In this document: positions 1-8,997 of the stretch, one piece after another
Layout of the letters: every line of letters starts with the position of its first letter
How positions within the stretch are numbered: position 1 is the stretch's first letter
From: an uncultured Eubacteriales bacterium
GTDB taxonomy: Bacteria > Bacillota > Clostridia > Oscillospirales > Acutalibacteraceae
NCBI GenBank assembly: GCA_934636435.1
Contig: CAKUAQ010000009.1
Location: forward strand, 1 to 54,571
Length of the DNA: 54,571 bases
Direction: 5' to 3'
The notes under the pieces: generated by a model
Databases searched by the model: none
What the model saw: only the letters and a program-made list of their open reading frames with translations
Told to the model about the DNA's origin: nothing
Made by a program: the position numbers and the translations under genes

Positions 1-370
1 AAAAAAATTTCCCAGTTGGTTAGTGAGGGCGAAAACCTCACGAACCTTGAAAATCGAATACACATTCAACAGGTACATTCCTGATCGGGGGCGAAAGCCC
101 CAGCCGGATGAAGGTGCGCCACGAGCTTCCTGCTCACAAGGTTTATCACGGAAAGCAAGGTTGGTAGTGATTCCGAGCCGTTCTGAAATCTCCGCTTGCT
201 GCGGATAAGGCGATGAAACGATTCAGGGACTCAGAAAGGATGATGGGGGACCGTTGCCGGATTTCTTCAGAGGGTGAACCGAATACAGTGTGACCCGAAC
301 CACGCTCCGAAAAACGGGCAGCAACGGTGTCCCGCAGAAAGCGGCGCCTATTCCGTACGGAACGCCGTCT
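1..370 (+). ncRNA. Structured RNA, possible group II intron 5' fragment
   Basis: No protein is supported here, but the + strand folds well on paper. GGTT-A-GTGAGG (18-28) pairs with CCTCAC-G-AACC (36-46) around a GAAA-containing loop. CAGG 70-73 pairs with CCTG 80-83. GGGGC 88-92 pairs with GCCCC 97-101 around a GAAA tetraloop, and 61-67 with 110-116 encloses both. Further helices are GAGC/GCTC (123-135), ATCAC/GTGAT (145-171) and CCGC/GCGG (192-204) inside CTGAA/TTCAG (183-216). GAAA loops on only one strand say the RNA is the + strand. The wording around 195-250 (a stem, then a GGGACTCAGAAAGGATG-like stretch) recalls domain I of bacterial group II introns, but no reverse-transcriptase ORF or domain V hairpin follows; an intact - strand gene begins at 389. 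It may be a truncated intron, a HEARO/omega-RNA-like element, or another large RNA starting before the window. The 3' edge is uncertain. Confidence 0.45.
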
Positions 371-388
371 CCTCATGAGTCGGCCGGA

Positions 389-1618
389 TCACTTCAGCTC
401 GCTCAGCAGAACCGTCCGCTTCTCCACGCGGGAACGCTCGGCAGCGATGCAGACCATATGGCTTTCGATGGATTCATCCACAGAGGTGTAGCACTGCTTT
501 TCGCCGCCGGCGCTGGCAATAAAGTCCTCCACCAGCACATAATCCGCACCGCCGTGCAGCGCCTCGGGGTGCCCGATACGATAGACCTCCCGGTCGCCGT
601 TTCGGAAGTTATAGACCTCGATCCGATCCTCCGCCATATACGCACGCAGCTCGCCCATGGTGCCCATGATATGGGTCTCGCGCTCAAAATTGGAAAACGC
701 GCACATGGTCAGAACCGCTGTGACGTTGTCCTCAAACAGCAGATTCACGGTCTGATGATCCACAACATTGTTGTCGCAATGGAACACGCAGCGGCCGTAG
801 CGTCCCTTCTTCAGAGCTTCTACGGTATCGGTGAACCCTTCTTTTTCCACCGCATATTCCCGGAACAGGTGGTTTTTATACTTGTTCAGGTATTTGGTGG
901 CGCTGTACGGGCAGGTGTTGCTGTACTTGCAGCCGTTAATGCAGCGATCCGCACAGCCCTCCGGCGCATTCTCCGCCTTGAAAAAGTCCAGAGAACCATA
1001 GGAGGACAGGCTGACGCAGTTCTTTCCGGTCAGCCACAGCAGCAGATCGGCGTCATGGCAGCATTTCGCCAAAATCATCGGGCTTTCGGTATCCTTGTTC
1101 CAATCGCCCCGCACAAAGCTATGCGCATAGTGGAAGGTGCCGACCGGCTCGATGTGGTTGATGGACACAATTTTTCCGAGCTTGCCGCTGTCGATCACCT
1201 CTTTTACCCGACGGTAAAAGTTGGTATACCGCAGGCTGTGACAGACCTGCACGCGGGCACCGTATTCCTTCTCCGCCGCTGCCAGCCGCTTGCAGGCGTC
1301 GATATCCTTGTCGATCGGCTTTTCGATCATGATATTCTTGTAGCCCGCTTTCATAGCGGCAATTGCCGGCTCCACGTGGCAGTTATCCTGCGTGCAGACA
1401 AACAGAATATCCCCTAAAACTCCGTGAGCGACCAGCTCCTCCCAGTCGTGATACACACGCGCGGCGGGGCAGCCGTACTTTTCCCGTGCAAGCTCCTGCA
1501 AATACGGCTTAGGCTCTGCAACCGCTGCAACCTCAAAGGTGTTTTCGTTGGAGAACAGGTAGTTCGCATAGCACTGCGCCCTGGCTCCGAAGCCCAGAAA
1601 TACTGCTCTTGTTTTCAT
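389..1618 (-). CDS. Gfo/Idh/MocA family oxidoreductase
   Basis: NAD(P)-dependent sugar or cyclitol dehydrogenase of about 409 residues. The N-terminal Rossmann fold starts with a GFGARA loop near residue 8. The family EKP motif (IEKPIDKD) lies near 100-107 and HDADLLLWL, in the catalytic His/Asp region, near 190. An unusual Cys-rich insert (spaced Cys residues ending in CPYSA) near 225-240 resembles inserts I recall in some Gfo/Idh subgroups and may bind metal. I chose the ATG at 1618 because an AGGATGG-type site lies about 11 bases upstream; an in-frame ATG at 1633 has no room for one. It is the last gene of cassette A, 32 bases after the permease stop, so it probably oxidises or epimerises the sugar freed in the cytoplasm. 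The substrate cannot be read from the sequence. Confidence 0.88.
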   Translation of the reverse strand: MKTRAVFLGFGARAQCYANYLFSNENTFEVAAVAEPKPYLQELAREKYGCPAARVYHDWEELVAHGVLGDILFVCTQDNCHVEPAIAAMKAGYKNIMIEKPIDKDIDACKRLAAAEKEYGARVQVCHSLRYTNFYRRVKEVIDSGKLGKIVSINHIEPVGTFHYAHSFVRGDWNKDTESPMILAKCCHDADLLLWLTGKNCVSLSSYGSLDFFKAENAPEGCADRCINGCKYSNTCPYSATKYLNKYKNHLFREYAVEKEGFTDTVEALKKGRYGRCVFHCDNNVVDHQTVNLLFEDNVTAVLTMCAFSNFERETHIMGTMGELRAYMAEDRIEVYNFRNGDREVYRIGHPEALHGGADYVLVEDFIASAGGEKQCYTSVDESIESHMVCIAAERSRVEKRTVLLSELK

Positions 1619-1650
1619 AATCAAAGCCCCCATCCTGTTTTATTCAACAC

Positions 1651-2541
1651 TTAATCCTTCAATCCGGAGCTTGCCATCGTTTCAATGATATTGCTCTGGG
1701 TGAAAATGAATACACCGATCGGCACAATCATCATGATTACAATAACCGCCGAGCCGACACCGGCGCGCGCAATACCGCCCGCAACAATCTGATTGATGGC
1801 ATACGACAGCGTTTTCAGCTGCTCGCTGTAGATGAACGGGCTGGAGCCCATATTCCAAAGCGACTGCACCGAGAACACCATCAGCGTCAGCCATGCCGGC
1901 TTCACGTTCGGCATCACGATGGTCCAGAAAATCCTCAGCTCGCCGGCGCCGTCGATCTTCGCCGCCTCCAGCAGAGAGGTGGGCAGCTGCTCCATAAACT
2001 GCTTGATCAGGAACAGCCCCAGCGTGCTGCCCATCGCCGGCACAACAATCGATTTATAGGTATCCACCCAGCCCAGCTTGCTCATCACCAGATAGTTGGG
2101 AATCGCCGTCACGGTCGCGTTGAACATCAGCGACAGCACGATGAGCTGGAAGATGAACTTGGCGCCCGGGAAGGGGTGCTTCGCCAGCGGATAGGCGCAC
2201 ATAGACGCCAGAATGAGCTGCCCCGCCGTGCCGACCACCGTGATAAACAGGGTATTAAAGAAATACCGGGAGATCGGCACCCAGGAATTCTGCAGCAGAA
2301 CAAACAGATCGGTAAAGTTCTTGAAGGTTGGGTTACGCGGCAGCAGCGGAGGCGGGAATAGCCACAATTCATCCAGCGGCTTAAACGCGTTGCCGATTGC
2401 GTAAACAAGGGGAAGCGCAATGAAAAGCCCCAGCAGGGTGATCGAGCCGAATACGGCGATGTCGCCGCCGACCGAACGGTTGACCCGCTTGTGCTTCTTG
2501 GCTTTTATCTTTTTACCGGATACATTTTTTGCGGTTTCCAC
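1651..2541 (-). CDS. Carbohydrate ABC transporter permease (MalG/LplC type)
   Basis: Integral membrane subunit of a CUT1-type sugar importer, 296 residues with about six hydrophobic segments (first near 28-50). The ATPase-contacting EAA loop is near residue 190: EAAKIDGAG followed by FWTIVMP. The same loop wording appears in the permease at 49761-50660, its counterpart in cassette B. The start is GTG at 2541, with GGTGGGTG upstream inside a 2-base gap from the preceding permease stop, so the two are translationally coupled partners of one heterodimer. The N-terminal tail of about 25 residues is very Lys/Arg-rich, fitting the positive-inside rule. No ATPase gene follows. Confidence 0.93.
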   Translation of the reverse strand: METAKNVSGKKIKAKKHKRVNRSVGGDIAVFGSITLLGLFIALPLVYAIGNAFKPLDELWLFPPPLLPRNPTFKNFTDLFVLLQNSWVPISRYFFNTLFITVVGTAGQLILASMCAYPLAKHPFPGAKFIFQLIVLSLMFNATVTAIPNYLVMSKLGWVDTYKSIVVPAMGSTLGLFLIKQFMEQLPTSLLEAAKIDGAGELRIFWTIVMPNVKPAWLTLMVFSVQSLWNMGSSPFIYSEQLKTLSYAINQIVAGGIARAGVGSAVIVIMMIVPIGVFIFTQSNIIETMASSGLKD

Positions 2542-2543
2542 TC

Positions 2544-3464
2544 TTATTCACCCACCTTTGCAATCAATTTCTGCACCAGGATATTCAATGTGACCATGAT
2601 CAGGAACAGGATCGTCGCGATGGCACAGGCATATCCCATCTGGAAACGAATGGTACCGTAGTCCTCCAGGTGATGCACCAGCGTATGCGCCGCATAGTCC
2701 GTGCTGGGGAAGCCGCACAGCGTCGTGATGACGGCTCCCACACCGAAGGAGCTGGTGATGCTCATAACCGCACCGAACAGCAGCTGCGGACGCATAACCG
2801 GCAGCGTCACATACCACAGCTCCTGCCACCGGTTGCGGATCCCGTCCACGGCCGCCGCCTCATACAGGGAGGCGTCCACGGTCTGGAAGCCGGCGATGAA
2901 TGTCAGAAAGGTCGTTCCCAAGCTGCCCCACAGAATGATGAACATCAGCACAGGCACCATATACTTCTTGTTGGTCAGCCACTGGATCGGCTCCAGCAGG
3001 ATCCCGATTTTAATCAGCCACGCATTCAGAAAGCCGTTGGCATCGCCGCTGAAGATCAGCTGCCAGACCGTGTATACATTCGCCAGCGTCGGCGCATAAA
3101 ACAGCAGGGTCAGCACCGACCGCATACGCGGGTTCAGATCGCTGATAAACCATGCCAGCCACAGACACAGCAGATAGCTGATCGGTCCGGTGATGGCGGC
3201 GAACAGAATGGTGTTCTTCAGGGCGGTCAAAAACAGAGGATCCTTCAAAAACAAGTTCTTGTAATTGCTGAACCCCACAAAATTGGCATCCTGCAGAAGA
3301 TTAAAATCCGTAAAGCTCAAAAACATTGCCATGATGACCGGAACCACGGTAAAGATGACAAAAATAATCAGGAAGGGCGCCACAAAGCCATATGAGGCTC
3401 TGTATTTTTTCATCTGCTTTAAGGTGTAGCGACCTCGCTCCTTTAGGCTTGTTGAATTATTCAT
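2544..3464 (-). CDS. Sugar ABC transporter permease (MalF/LplB type)
   Basis: Partner permease of 1651-2541, about 306 residues. The first membrane helix follows KYRASYGF near residue 20, and a typical EAA loop, YEAAAVDGIRNRWQEL...TLP, lies near 200. That loop is almost the same as in the permease at 50670-51584 (IDGIRNRWQEL), marking them as equivalents in the two cassettes. The reading frame stays open upstream to 3581, but the ATG at 3464 is preferred: GGGGA lies just upstream and the residues before it are low-quality sequence running through the hairpin at 3515-3555. It follows the large binding protein gene and should translocate that protein's ligand. Confidence 0.92.
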   Translation of the reverse strand: MNNSTSLKERGRYTLKQMKKYRASYGFVAPFLIIFVIFTVVPVIMAMFLSFTDFNLLQDANFVGFSNYKNLFLKDPLFLTALKNTILFAAITGPISYLLCLWLAWFISDLNPRMRSVLTLLFYAPTLANVYTVWQLIFSGDANGFLNAWLIKIGILLEPIQWLTNKKYMVPVLMFIILWGSLGTTFLTFIAGFQTVDASLYEAAAVDGIRNRWQELWYVTLPVMRPQLLFGAVMSITSSFGVGAVITTLCGFPSTDYAAHTLVHHLEDYGTIRFQMGYACAIATILFLIMVTLNILVQKLIAKVGE

Positions 3465-3514
3465 AATACCAGTCCCCGTTTTCTTGCTTTTAAAGTGAAT
3501 CGACATCGGACAAC

Positions 3515-3555
3515 GTGCGGGCTGCGCCGGGGATATCTCCCCGGCAGCCCGGCAC
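3515..3555 (-). promoter_or_regulatory. Intercistronic hairpin between binding protein and permease
   Basis: CGGGCTGCGCCGGGG (3518-3532) pairs with CCCCGGCAGCCCG (3539-3551) with a two-base bulge, extended by GTGC/GCAC. It sits in the 117-base gap between the stop of the large solute-binding protein and the permease start. There is no T-run, so it is more likely an mRNA-stabilising or attenuating stem, as known between binding-protein and permease genes in other sugar operons, than a full terminator. Confidence 0.55.
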
Positions 3556-3581
3556 GGCGGTAGGCTACAGGAAGCTTTCAA

Positions 3582-6470
3582 TCAATCCTTCAATCCGAAT
3601 TCTTTTCGCTTCATAGCTATTTCGTTGTTGATGGTGAGCGTTGCGCTTGCCAGCACCTTGGCAGGCTTTTCGTTGGCATTGACTACATCCTTAAAGGCAA
3701 AATCCATATATCTCTGGGTATAATATCCGCCGGGCACCTCCGGAACGCCCTTCACCCAGCGCATCTGCTCGGTGATCTTGTCAAAATCCTTCTTTGCCCA
3801 TGGGATCTCATACATCGCCTCTTTGTTGGCGGTCGAATACCGCGCCGCCGTTCCCATAATGCTTTCCAGCTCCTTGCCGAACTTCGCCTGTGCCTCGGCG
3901 TCGGTCCACCACTTGATGAACTCCCACGCCTCCTCGGGATGCTGCGACTTGGACAGGATCATACAGGCGTTCACCTCGCCCGGCACGGTGCGGTCGATCT
4001 CGCCGTTTTTCTTCAGGGTGCCCGGCACGGAGGTGAATTCCCACACGCCGTTCAGCTCGGGGGCAAACACCGACAGCTGGTTGAACAGGCTGTAGTCGCT
4101 GATGCCGATGGGCACGGAGCCGGAGCGGAATTGGTTCAGGAAGCTGTATTCCTTGGACAGACCGTAGTCCGTATACAGACTCGTCATAAACGAGAAGGTA
4201 TCCACCGCCATCGAGTTGTCCAGCAGAGCCGCGTCACCCTTCTCCGTATACACATTGCCGCCGGCCTGGAACAGGAACAGCAGGAAGTTCTTATAGTTCA
4301 TACCGATGGGGTACGAGATGGCGGAGGGCAAGCCGAAGCTCATCTTGTTCTTCTGCAGCATCGGAAGCATCACCAGCACATCGTCCCAGGTCTGGGGGAT
4401 CGCTAGGCCAAGCTCCGACAGAATATCCTTCCGATAAAACAGCATCGGGAAGGTCTGTGTCTCCGGCAAACCGTATACGCCCTTTTCAAAGCTGAGGGGT
4501 ACGATCGCGCTGGCGTAAAACCGCTTGGCAACCGTTTCGTAGTCCGGGAATTGCGCCAGATCCACCACCGCATTACGGAAGGCGTAGTTGCAGACATCGC
4601 TTGCGGTCAGGGTCAGCGCCACATCGGGACCCTTCCCCGCCAGCGTCGCCGGAAGCAGCGCGCCCATGGAGATGAGCTGGATATTGGCGTTGATCTTCGT
4701 CCTTGCCGTGAAGTAGTTGTCCGCCATATTTTTCAGCACCTGCGCCTGATCCCGTCCGCCGGTGACGCCGTTGCCGACCCATACGGTGACGGACTTCTGA
4801 CCCTCGTCGCCGTAGTTCAGATTGTTATAATCGTTGAAGAACGAAGCGACAAAGCTGCGGATGTGATAGCTCGCCTCGGCGAAGAAGCCCAGCGACGCCT
4901 GCGGCGCCTGCTGATCCGCCGGCGCAATCAGCAGATAGTCGATCGTCAGCGGCTGCTGGCTCTCCGTCGAAACCCATGTGCCCAGAGAGCTGATGTTCTG
5001 CTGGAATGCGCTGAACCGCTTGGCGATGTTTTCCGGTTTTTCGTACATTTCCTGCGTCTGGGTTGCCAGCCGCTTGATGATCTGGATGCTCTCGCCCTGC
5101 ATACCGGAGCGCTGAATCAGCTGCTCCATCACCTGCTTGAGGCGCTCAGTCTGCGCCTTCAGGTTCTCCATCGTCTCCGGCAGCGTATCCTTGAACTGAT
5201 AATCCCGGTATTGGTCGGGCGAGGGGCCGGTCACCACGAGAATCTCCCGATAGATGCCGTTCAGCTCGTTGACGATGTCATTGACCTCCCGGATGATGGG
5301 GGCAAGCTGTCCTAAGGTGACCTCAAATTTGATCTCGTACTCGGTATCCTTTTCAAAATAGAAGGCGTAGCTCTGGGTGTCGTCCCCCAGAGTATACATC
5401 TTCCACTGGGTGCTGTAGGGCACCGCATAGTCGTTCAGCTCCTGATACGGCACCTTTCCGTTGATGTAAATTCTTCTGGAGGAAACCGAACCGTTCTTGG
5501 CGTTCTGAACCCCCCGGAAGTGAATGTTATACAAGCCGTTCTCCGCGACCCGGAATTTCCAGGAGATGGTCTGCCCGTTCATCTGCCACTGCGTCGAGCC
5601 GATGCAGTTCAGCTTCAGCTTCATCGGATCGCTGGGATCCATCGAAGCGTTGGAGCGGTCGTAGATGGGCACCAGCATCGGGTCGGATTTATAATCGGCG
5701 TGCTCACCCTGCAGCTTAATCGGCTCGACCTGCGGCACAGAGTCGGTCTTAAACTGCTTTTTGGCCTCCTCATATGCGGGCGGCTGCTCCATCTGGCAGA
5801 GAGTGATGGTTTTTATCTCCATAGGCTCCCGCACCGCCTCCAGGCGGAACGTGTGCCGCCCCTGCGAGAAATAGAACCGGAACGGGTCGGTGTAATATCC
5901 GACGGAATCCCGGATATACGCACTCTGCCACTGCTGGATCTCCTCCTGCTCGGGGCGGATCTGGTTGCCGTTGGGCGCCTCCTGGATCGTGTTGCCCTGT
6001 GCATCTCTCTTATCCACCCAGATGCGGTTGAATTCCACCGAGCGAGCATCCTCAAACGGTAATTCGCCGTCGATCTTTACGCTGCGTATGATGGACGAGG
6101 ATTTTCCGCTGGTCGCCAGATACTCCAGCCGGATGTGATACAGGCCCGGCGCTTTTACATCCACTTCCCACTCCACATACCCGTTCTCTTTCGTCTGCAG
6201 AGTGTCGGCAGTCTTTTGAGGCTGATAATCGGAATGGCTGTAGTCGGCCGCCCGCAGGACAATCGGCTGTCCCGGCCGCGCCTGTGCGCTGTGCTTTTGA
6301 ATATAGGAAAAATAGGGCTCTTTCACATCCAGCTGGACAGGCGGCAATGAGATATAGCTGGAATACGCTTCGTCCGCCGAAACCGTCTGCAGCATTCCTC
6401 CGAGCAAAACAATACATAAAAAGCAAGCAAGCACTCGCACAGACTTGTTTCTAAATGTATTTATGCACAT
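3582..6470 (-). CDS. Large CBM-fused extracellular solute-binding protein
   Basis: 962 residues. A signal peptide (hydrophobic stretch about 12-30, ending near SADE) has no lipobox Cys. Residues about 45-230 and 250-400 look like two beta-sandwich carbohydrate-binding modules (CBM6/35-like, with IVLRAADYS-type and IKLQGEHADYKS-type openings). A helical linker spans about 400-560, and a periplasmic-binding-type SBP_bac_1 fold about 570-940 (GPDVALTLTASD, LPETQTFPMLFYRKDIL, EAWEFIKWWTD). Ordinary sugar-binding proteins are 400-550 residues, so this is about twice the usual size. Start: ATG with GGAGG nine bases upstream. It is closely similar in layout to 51598-54471. It probably captures an oligosaccharide and delivers it to the two permeases that follow; how it stays at the surface without a lipid anchor is unclear. 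Confidence 0.88.
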   Translation of the reverse strand: MCINTFRNKSVRVLACFLCIVLLGGMLQTVSADEAYSSYISLPPVQLDVKEPYFSYIQKHSAQARPGQPIVLRAADYSHSDYQPQKTADTLQTKENGYVEWEVDVKAPGLYHIRLEYLATSGKSSSIIRSVKIDGELPFEDARSVEFNRIWVDKRDAQGNTIQEAPNGNQIRPEQEEIQQWQSAYIRDSVGYYTDPFRFYFSQGRHTFRLEAVREPMEIKTITLCQMEQPPAYEEAKKQFKTDSVPQVEPIKLQGEHADYKSDPMLVPIYDRSNASMDPSDPMKLKLNCIGSTQWQMNGQTISWKFRVAENGLYNIHFRGVQNAKNGSVSSRRIYINGKVPYQELNDYAVPYSTQWKMYTLGDDTQSYAFYFEKDTEYEIKFEVTLGQLAPIIREVNDIVNELNGIYREILVVTGPSPDQYRDYQFKDTLPETMENLKAQTERLKQVMEQLIQRSGMQGESIQIIKRLATQTQEMYEKPENIAKRFSAFQQNISSLGTWVSTESQQPLTIDYLLIAPADQQAPQASLGFFAEASYHIRSFVASFFNDYNNLNYGDEGQKSVTVWVGNGVTGGRDQAQVLKNMADNYFTARTKINANIQLISMGALLPATLAGKGPDVALTLTASDVCNYAFRNAVVDLAQFPDYETVAKRFYASAIVPLSFEKGVYGLPETQTFPMLFYRKDILSELGLAIPQTWDDVLVMLPMLQKNKMSFGLPSAISYPIGMNYKNFLLFLFQAGGNVYTEKGDAALLDNSMAVDTFSFMTSLYTDYGLSKEYSFLNQFRSGSVPIGISDYSLFNQLSVFAPELNGVWEFTSVPGTLKKNGEIDRTVPGEVNACMILSKSQHPEEAWEFIKWWTDAEAQAKFGKELESIMGTAARYSTANKEAMYEIPWAKKDFDKITEQMRWVKGVPEVPGGYYTQRYMDFAFKDVVNANEKPAKVLASATLTINNEIAMKRKEFGLKD

Positions 6471-6497
6471 GTGTATCGACCTCCAAATAATTACCGC

Positions 6498-6548
6498 GTA
6501 TATAACTGTATACTGTGCTGCCCTCGGAGCAAAGCACCCGTGCTTTGC
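6498..6548 (-). promoter_or_regulatory. Hairpin and palindrome between GH78 and large binding-protein gene
   Basis: A perfect 8-bp stem GCAAAGCA/TGCTTTGC (6529-6548, 4-base loop) lies just after the rhamnosidase stop, without a T-run. Nearer the next gene is the inverted repeat GTATA-TAACTG-TATAC (6498-6513). On the - strand it contains a TATATA that could act as a -10 box, though I see no good -35. This may be a weak internal promoter or operator giving extra expression of the large binding protein. Confidence 0.3.
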
Positions 6549-6560
6549 CGGCGGGCGGCA

Positions 6561-8963
6561 TTATACCCGCACCGGGTTCAGGATCTCCACCGGGCATCCG
6601 TTGACGGTGATCCGCTCAACCGGAACGCCTACATACTGCATCGACAGGGCGGGGAAAATCGCCTCCGGATGACGGATATCCATAGAGAACCGCCCGTCCT
6701 CGATGACCCATTCCGCCTGAATCGCCCCGTATGGCGTCGGGATCACGCCGCCGGCCTCGGTCAGCCCGCAGCAATGCGGCTCGACCCGGAAGGTCCGATA
6801 CCCGCAGGTGAGCGGCTCGACCCCCAGCACATATCCGCTCAGCAGGTGCGCCACCGCCGTATCCGGATGGGAGCGATCCATCCACTGCTTGCCCTCGGTG
6901 TCCGGCGCCGGCGGATACAGCATACATTCCGTCGTCGTCGCGGGGCCGTTTTCGTCCATGATGCCGTCCAGCCAGTTGACGTGCACGGGGGTGTCACCCT
7001 CGTAGGACAGCCCGGTCTTACCGGTCATGGTTCGATATGCAATCTCATCATAGCCATACCGGAAGCAGCCCCGTATGAACAGGGACACGATCTTGCCGTA
7101 AACCAGATGGGTGGGGAACCACTCCAGCAGATGCATGATCGCCTGTTCCGCCTGCTCCGGCGAAAGAATCCCCACCGCCAGCGCAAGGCAGTTCGCCATA
7201 TGGCAAAACTCCGGACACTGCAGCCCCTTCGGGAAGCAGCCCTTGTCGCTCTGCCACAGCTGCCGCAGGATATGCTCCTTCAGCGATGCGGCACGGGAGC
7301 GCAGCAGCGCAGCCGTCGGCTTGTCGTTCAGCACATCGGCGATGTACGAGCCCTTCAGCAGAGCATCGTATACCATAATATTATTATAGGAAAAATACCC
7401 GATATCGTTCAGCTCATGATCCCATAAGCCCTTTGACGTGGCGTAGCGCTGGAAAAACAGCCCGTTTCCGTCCACCCATGTCCACAAATACTCCAGATCC
7501 CGGAGCATGGGCGGATACAGCGTCTGTACCTGCTCGGTCTTTCCGGTGAACAGCAGATAATCCCACAGGGTCGGCACGAACCACGCCGAGAAAATGTCCG
7601 ACTCATAATAGCCGTATTCGCCGGCAAGGAGCGGCGCCGTATTTTCCGGATAGCAGGTACCCCAGATGTATCCCTCCGGCGTTTGGTGCCGGGCAAACAT
7701 CAGCAGGCTCCCCCACATATACTTCAGCTCGGAAAAGGCGTAATAGACGTTTCTGCCCGCCCAGTCCAAATCGCCGATCCACGGCAGGCGATCCCGCTTG
7801 GCGCCGTCGGACAGGAACGGCAGCGACCGGGTGAAGGTATAGTCCTCGCTCAGCCCGTCGGTGAAGTCGTCCTGCAGCAGGACCGTCTCCCCCTGCGTCA
7901 CCGCAAGAGCATCCACCATCGCCCACTTTTCAGTCGTCTGCACAAAGCCGACGCTGCCCCGGGCAAAATCGGCAGCCTGCCACTCCAGAACAAGCACATC
8001 CTCCAGATACACCGTGATCCGCTCTCCCGCAAGCTTAGTCACGATCGTATAGGGGGTGTTGTCGGTCACAATTGTGTCGAGCTCCTTCTCGCCGATCAGC
8101 GTATCCACGGAATCCTTACGGACGAACCACCGCAGCACGCCGTCCAGACTCAGCTGCAGCACATAGCCGTTATCCGAATCCTGTGCCCGCACCATCCAGC
8201 CGATGCCGGAGGGATAGTCGGGGTTGACCGCGATCTGACAATCAAAGCGGAAGGTATAGTCCTCCCAGGCACAGCCCCTGCGATAGATGCCGGCGGGGTT
8301 GCCTTTGGTCAGGGCGCGGAGCAGCAGGGTATCCTCGACCACCTCCCAGGACTGGGAATTGTCGATGGAGGAAATCTGAACGGTATAGGTGCTGGAATAC
8401 CACAGCTGATTCAGTCCGGGATGGGAGCAAAGGAAATGCCCGTCGTGCTCCTCCATATCCGCGGTGTAGTAAATGTGGAAATCCTCAATCTCCACCTCGC
8501 CGGGGGTATCCAGCGTCAGCAGAACGAACCGCTGCTGTCCCTGAATCAAGGGATAGATAAATTTCCCGGTGCGGCTGATGGTATACAGCTCATACCGGTT
8601 CGGGTTGCCGGGCAGAACCGGCAGCTCCACCCCCAGGTATTTGCAGCAGCCCCGCAGGAAATCGCCGGTCTCGCGGTGCTCCCTGTCCAGAAGATACGGA
8701 TACCAGTCGGAATAGGCGACACGCAGCACCGGCCGCTGCTTCTGGGAGCGGACGGTGAAAACCGGATAGCCGCTGGGTGTCGACCGCCCCAGATCCAGTA
8801 TCAGATACGGCTTTTCGCCGTCCTGTGCATAGCACAGCGTGAAGCTGTGCGGATCGCCGGCGTCTGTCTTTACCGTTCCTTCTGCATATTTTATCTGTTC
8901 TGTTCCGCATTTTCTCTGTTTCGGGGTCAGCAAATACGGAGTGATTTGATCAACAGTAATCAT
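6561..8963 (-). CDS. GH78-type alpha-L-rhamnosidase, cytoplasmic
   Basis: 800 residues without a signal peptide, so it should act inside the cell on imported oligosaccharides. The N-terminal half carries beta-sandwich segments, including a probable LamG-like insert at about 225-370 (YTFRFDCQIAV to FVQTTEKWAM). The catalytic six-hairpin barrel begins near 380 with DGAKRDRLPWIGDL, the GH78 signature, and ends with a small C-terminal beta domain (about 700-800). The signature reads RDR where bacterial GH78 enzymes usually have RDE, the Glu being the proposed general acid. From memory, fungal-type GH78 members share RDR, so activity is still possible but not assured. It lies between the two permease pairs of cassette A, 34 bases after one and 90 before the large binding protein. 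Start: ATG with GAGGG upstream. Confidence 0.82.
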   Translation of the reverse strand: MITVDQITPYLLTPKQRKCGTEQIKYAEGTVKTDAGDPHSFTLCYAQDGEKPYLILDLGRSTPSGYPVFTVRSQKQRPVLRVAYSDWYPYLLDREHRETGDFLRGCCKYLGVELPVLPGNPNRYELYTISRTGKFIYPLIQGQQRFVLLTLDTPGEVEIEDFHIYYTADMEEHDGHFLCSHPGLNQLWYSSTYTVQISSIDNSQSWEVVEDTLLLRALTKGNPAGIYRRGCAWEDYTFRFDCQIAVNPDYPSGIGWMVRAQDSDNGYVLQLSLDGVLRWFVRKDSVDTLIGEKELDTIVTDNTPYTIVTKLAGERITVYLEDVLVLEWQAADFARGSVGFVQTTEKWAMVDALAVTQGETVLLQDDFTDGLSEDYTFTRSLPFLSDGAKRDRLPWIGDLDWAGRNVYYAFSELKYMWGSLLMFARHQTPEGYIWGTCYPENTAPLLAGEYGYYESDIFSAWFVPTLWDYLLFTGKTEQVQTLYPPMLRDLEYLWTWVDGNGLFFQRYATSKGLWDHELNDIGYFSYNNIMVYDALLKGSYIADVLNDKPTAALLRSRAASLKEHILRQLWQSDKGCFPKGLQCPEFCHMANCLALAVGILSPEQAEQAIMHLLEWFPTHLVYGKIVSLFIRGCFRYGYDEIAYRTMTGKTGLSYEGDTPVHVNWLDGIMDENGPATTTECMLYPPAPDTEGKQWMDRSHPDTAVAHLLSGYVLGVEPLTCGYRTFRVEPHCCGLTEAGGVIPTPYGAIQAEWVIEDGRFSMDIRHPEAIFPALSMQYVGVPVERITVNGCPVEILNPVRV

Positions 8964-8997
8964 AATAACCCTCTATCGGATACAATAAACTTGAACA

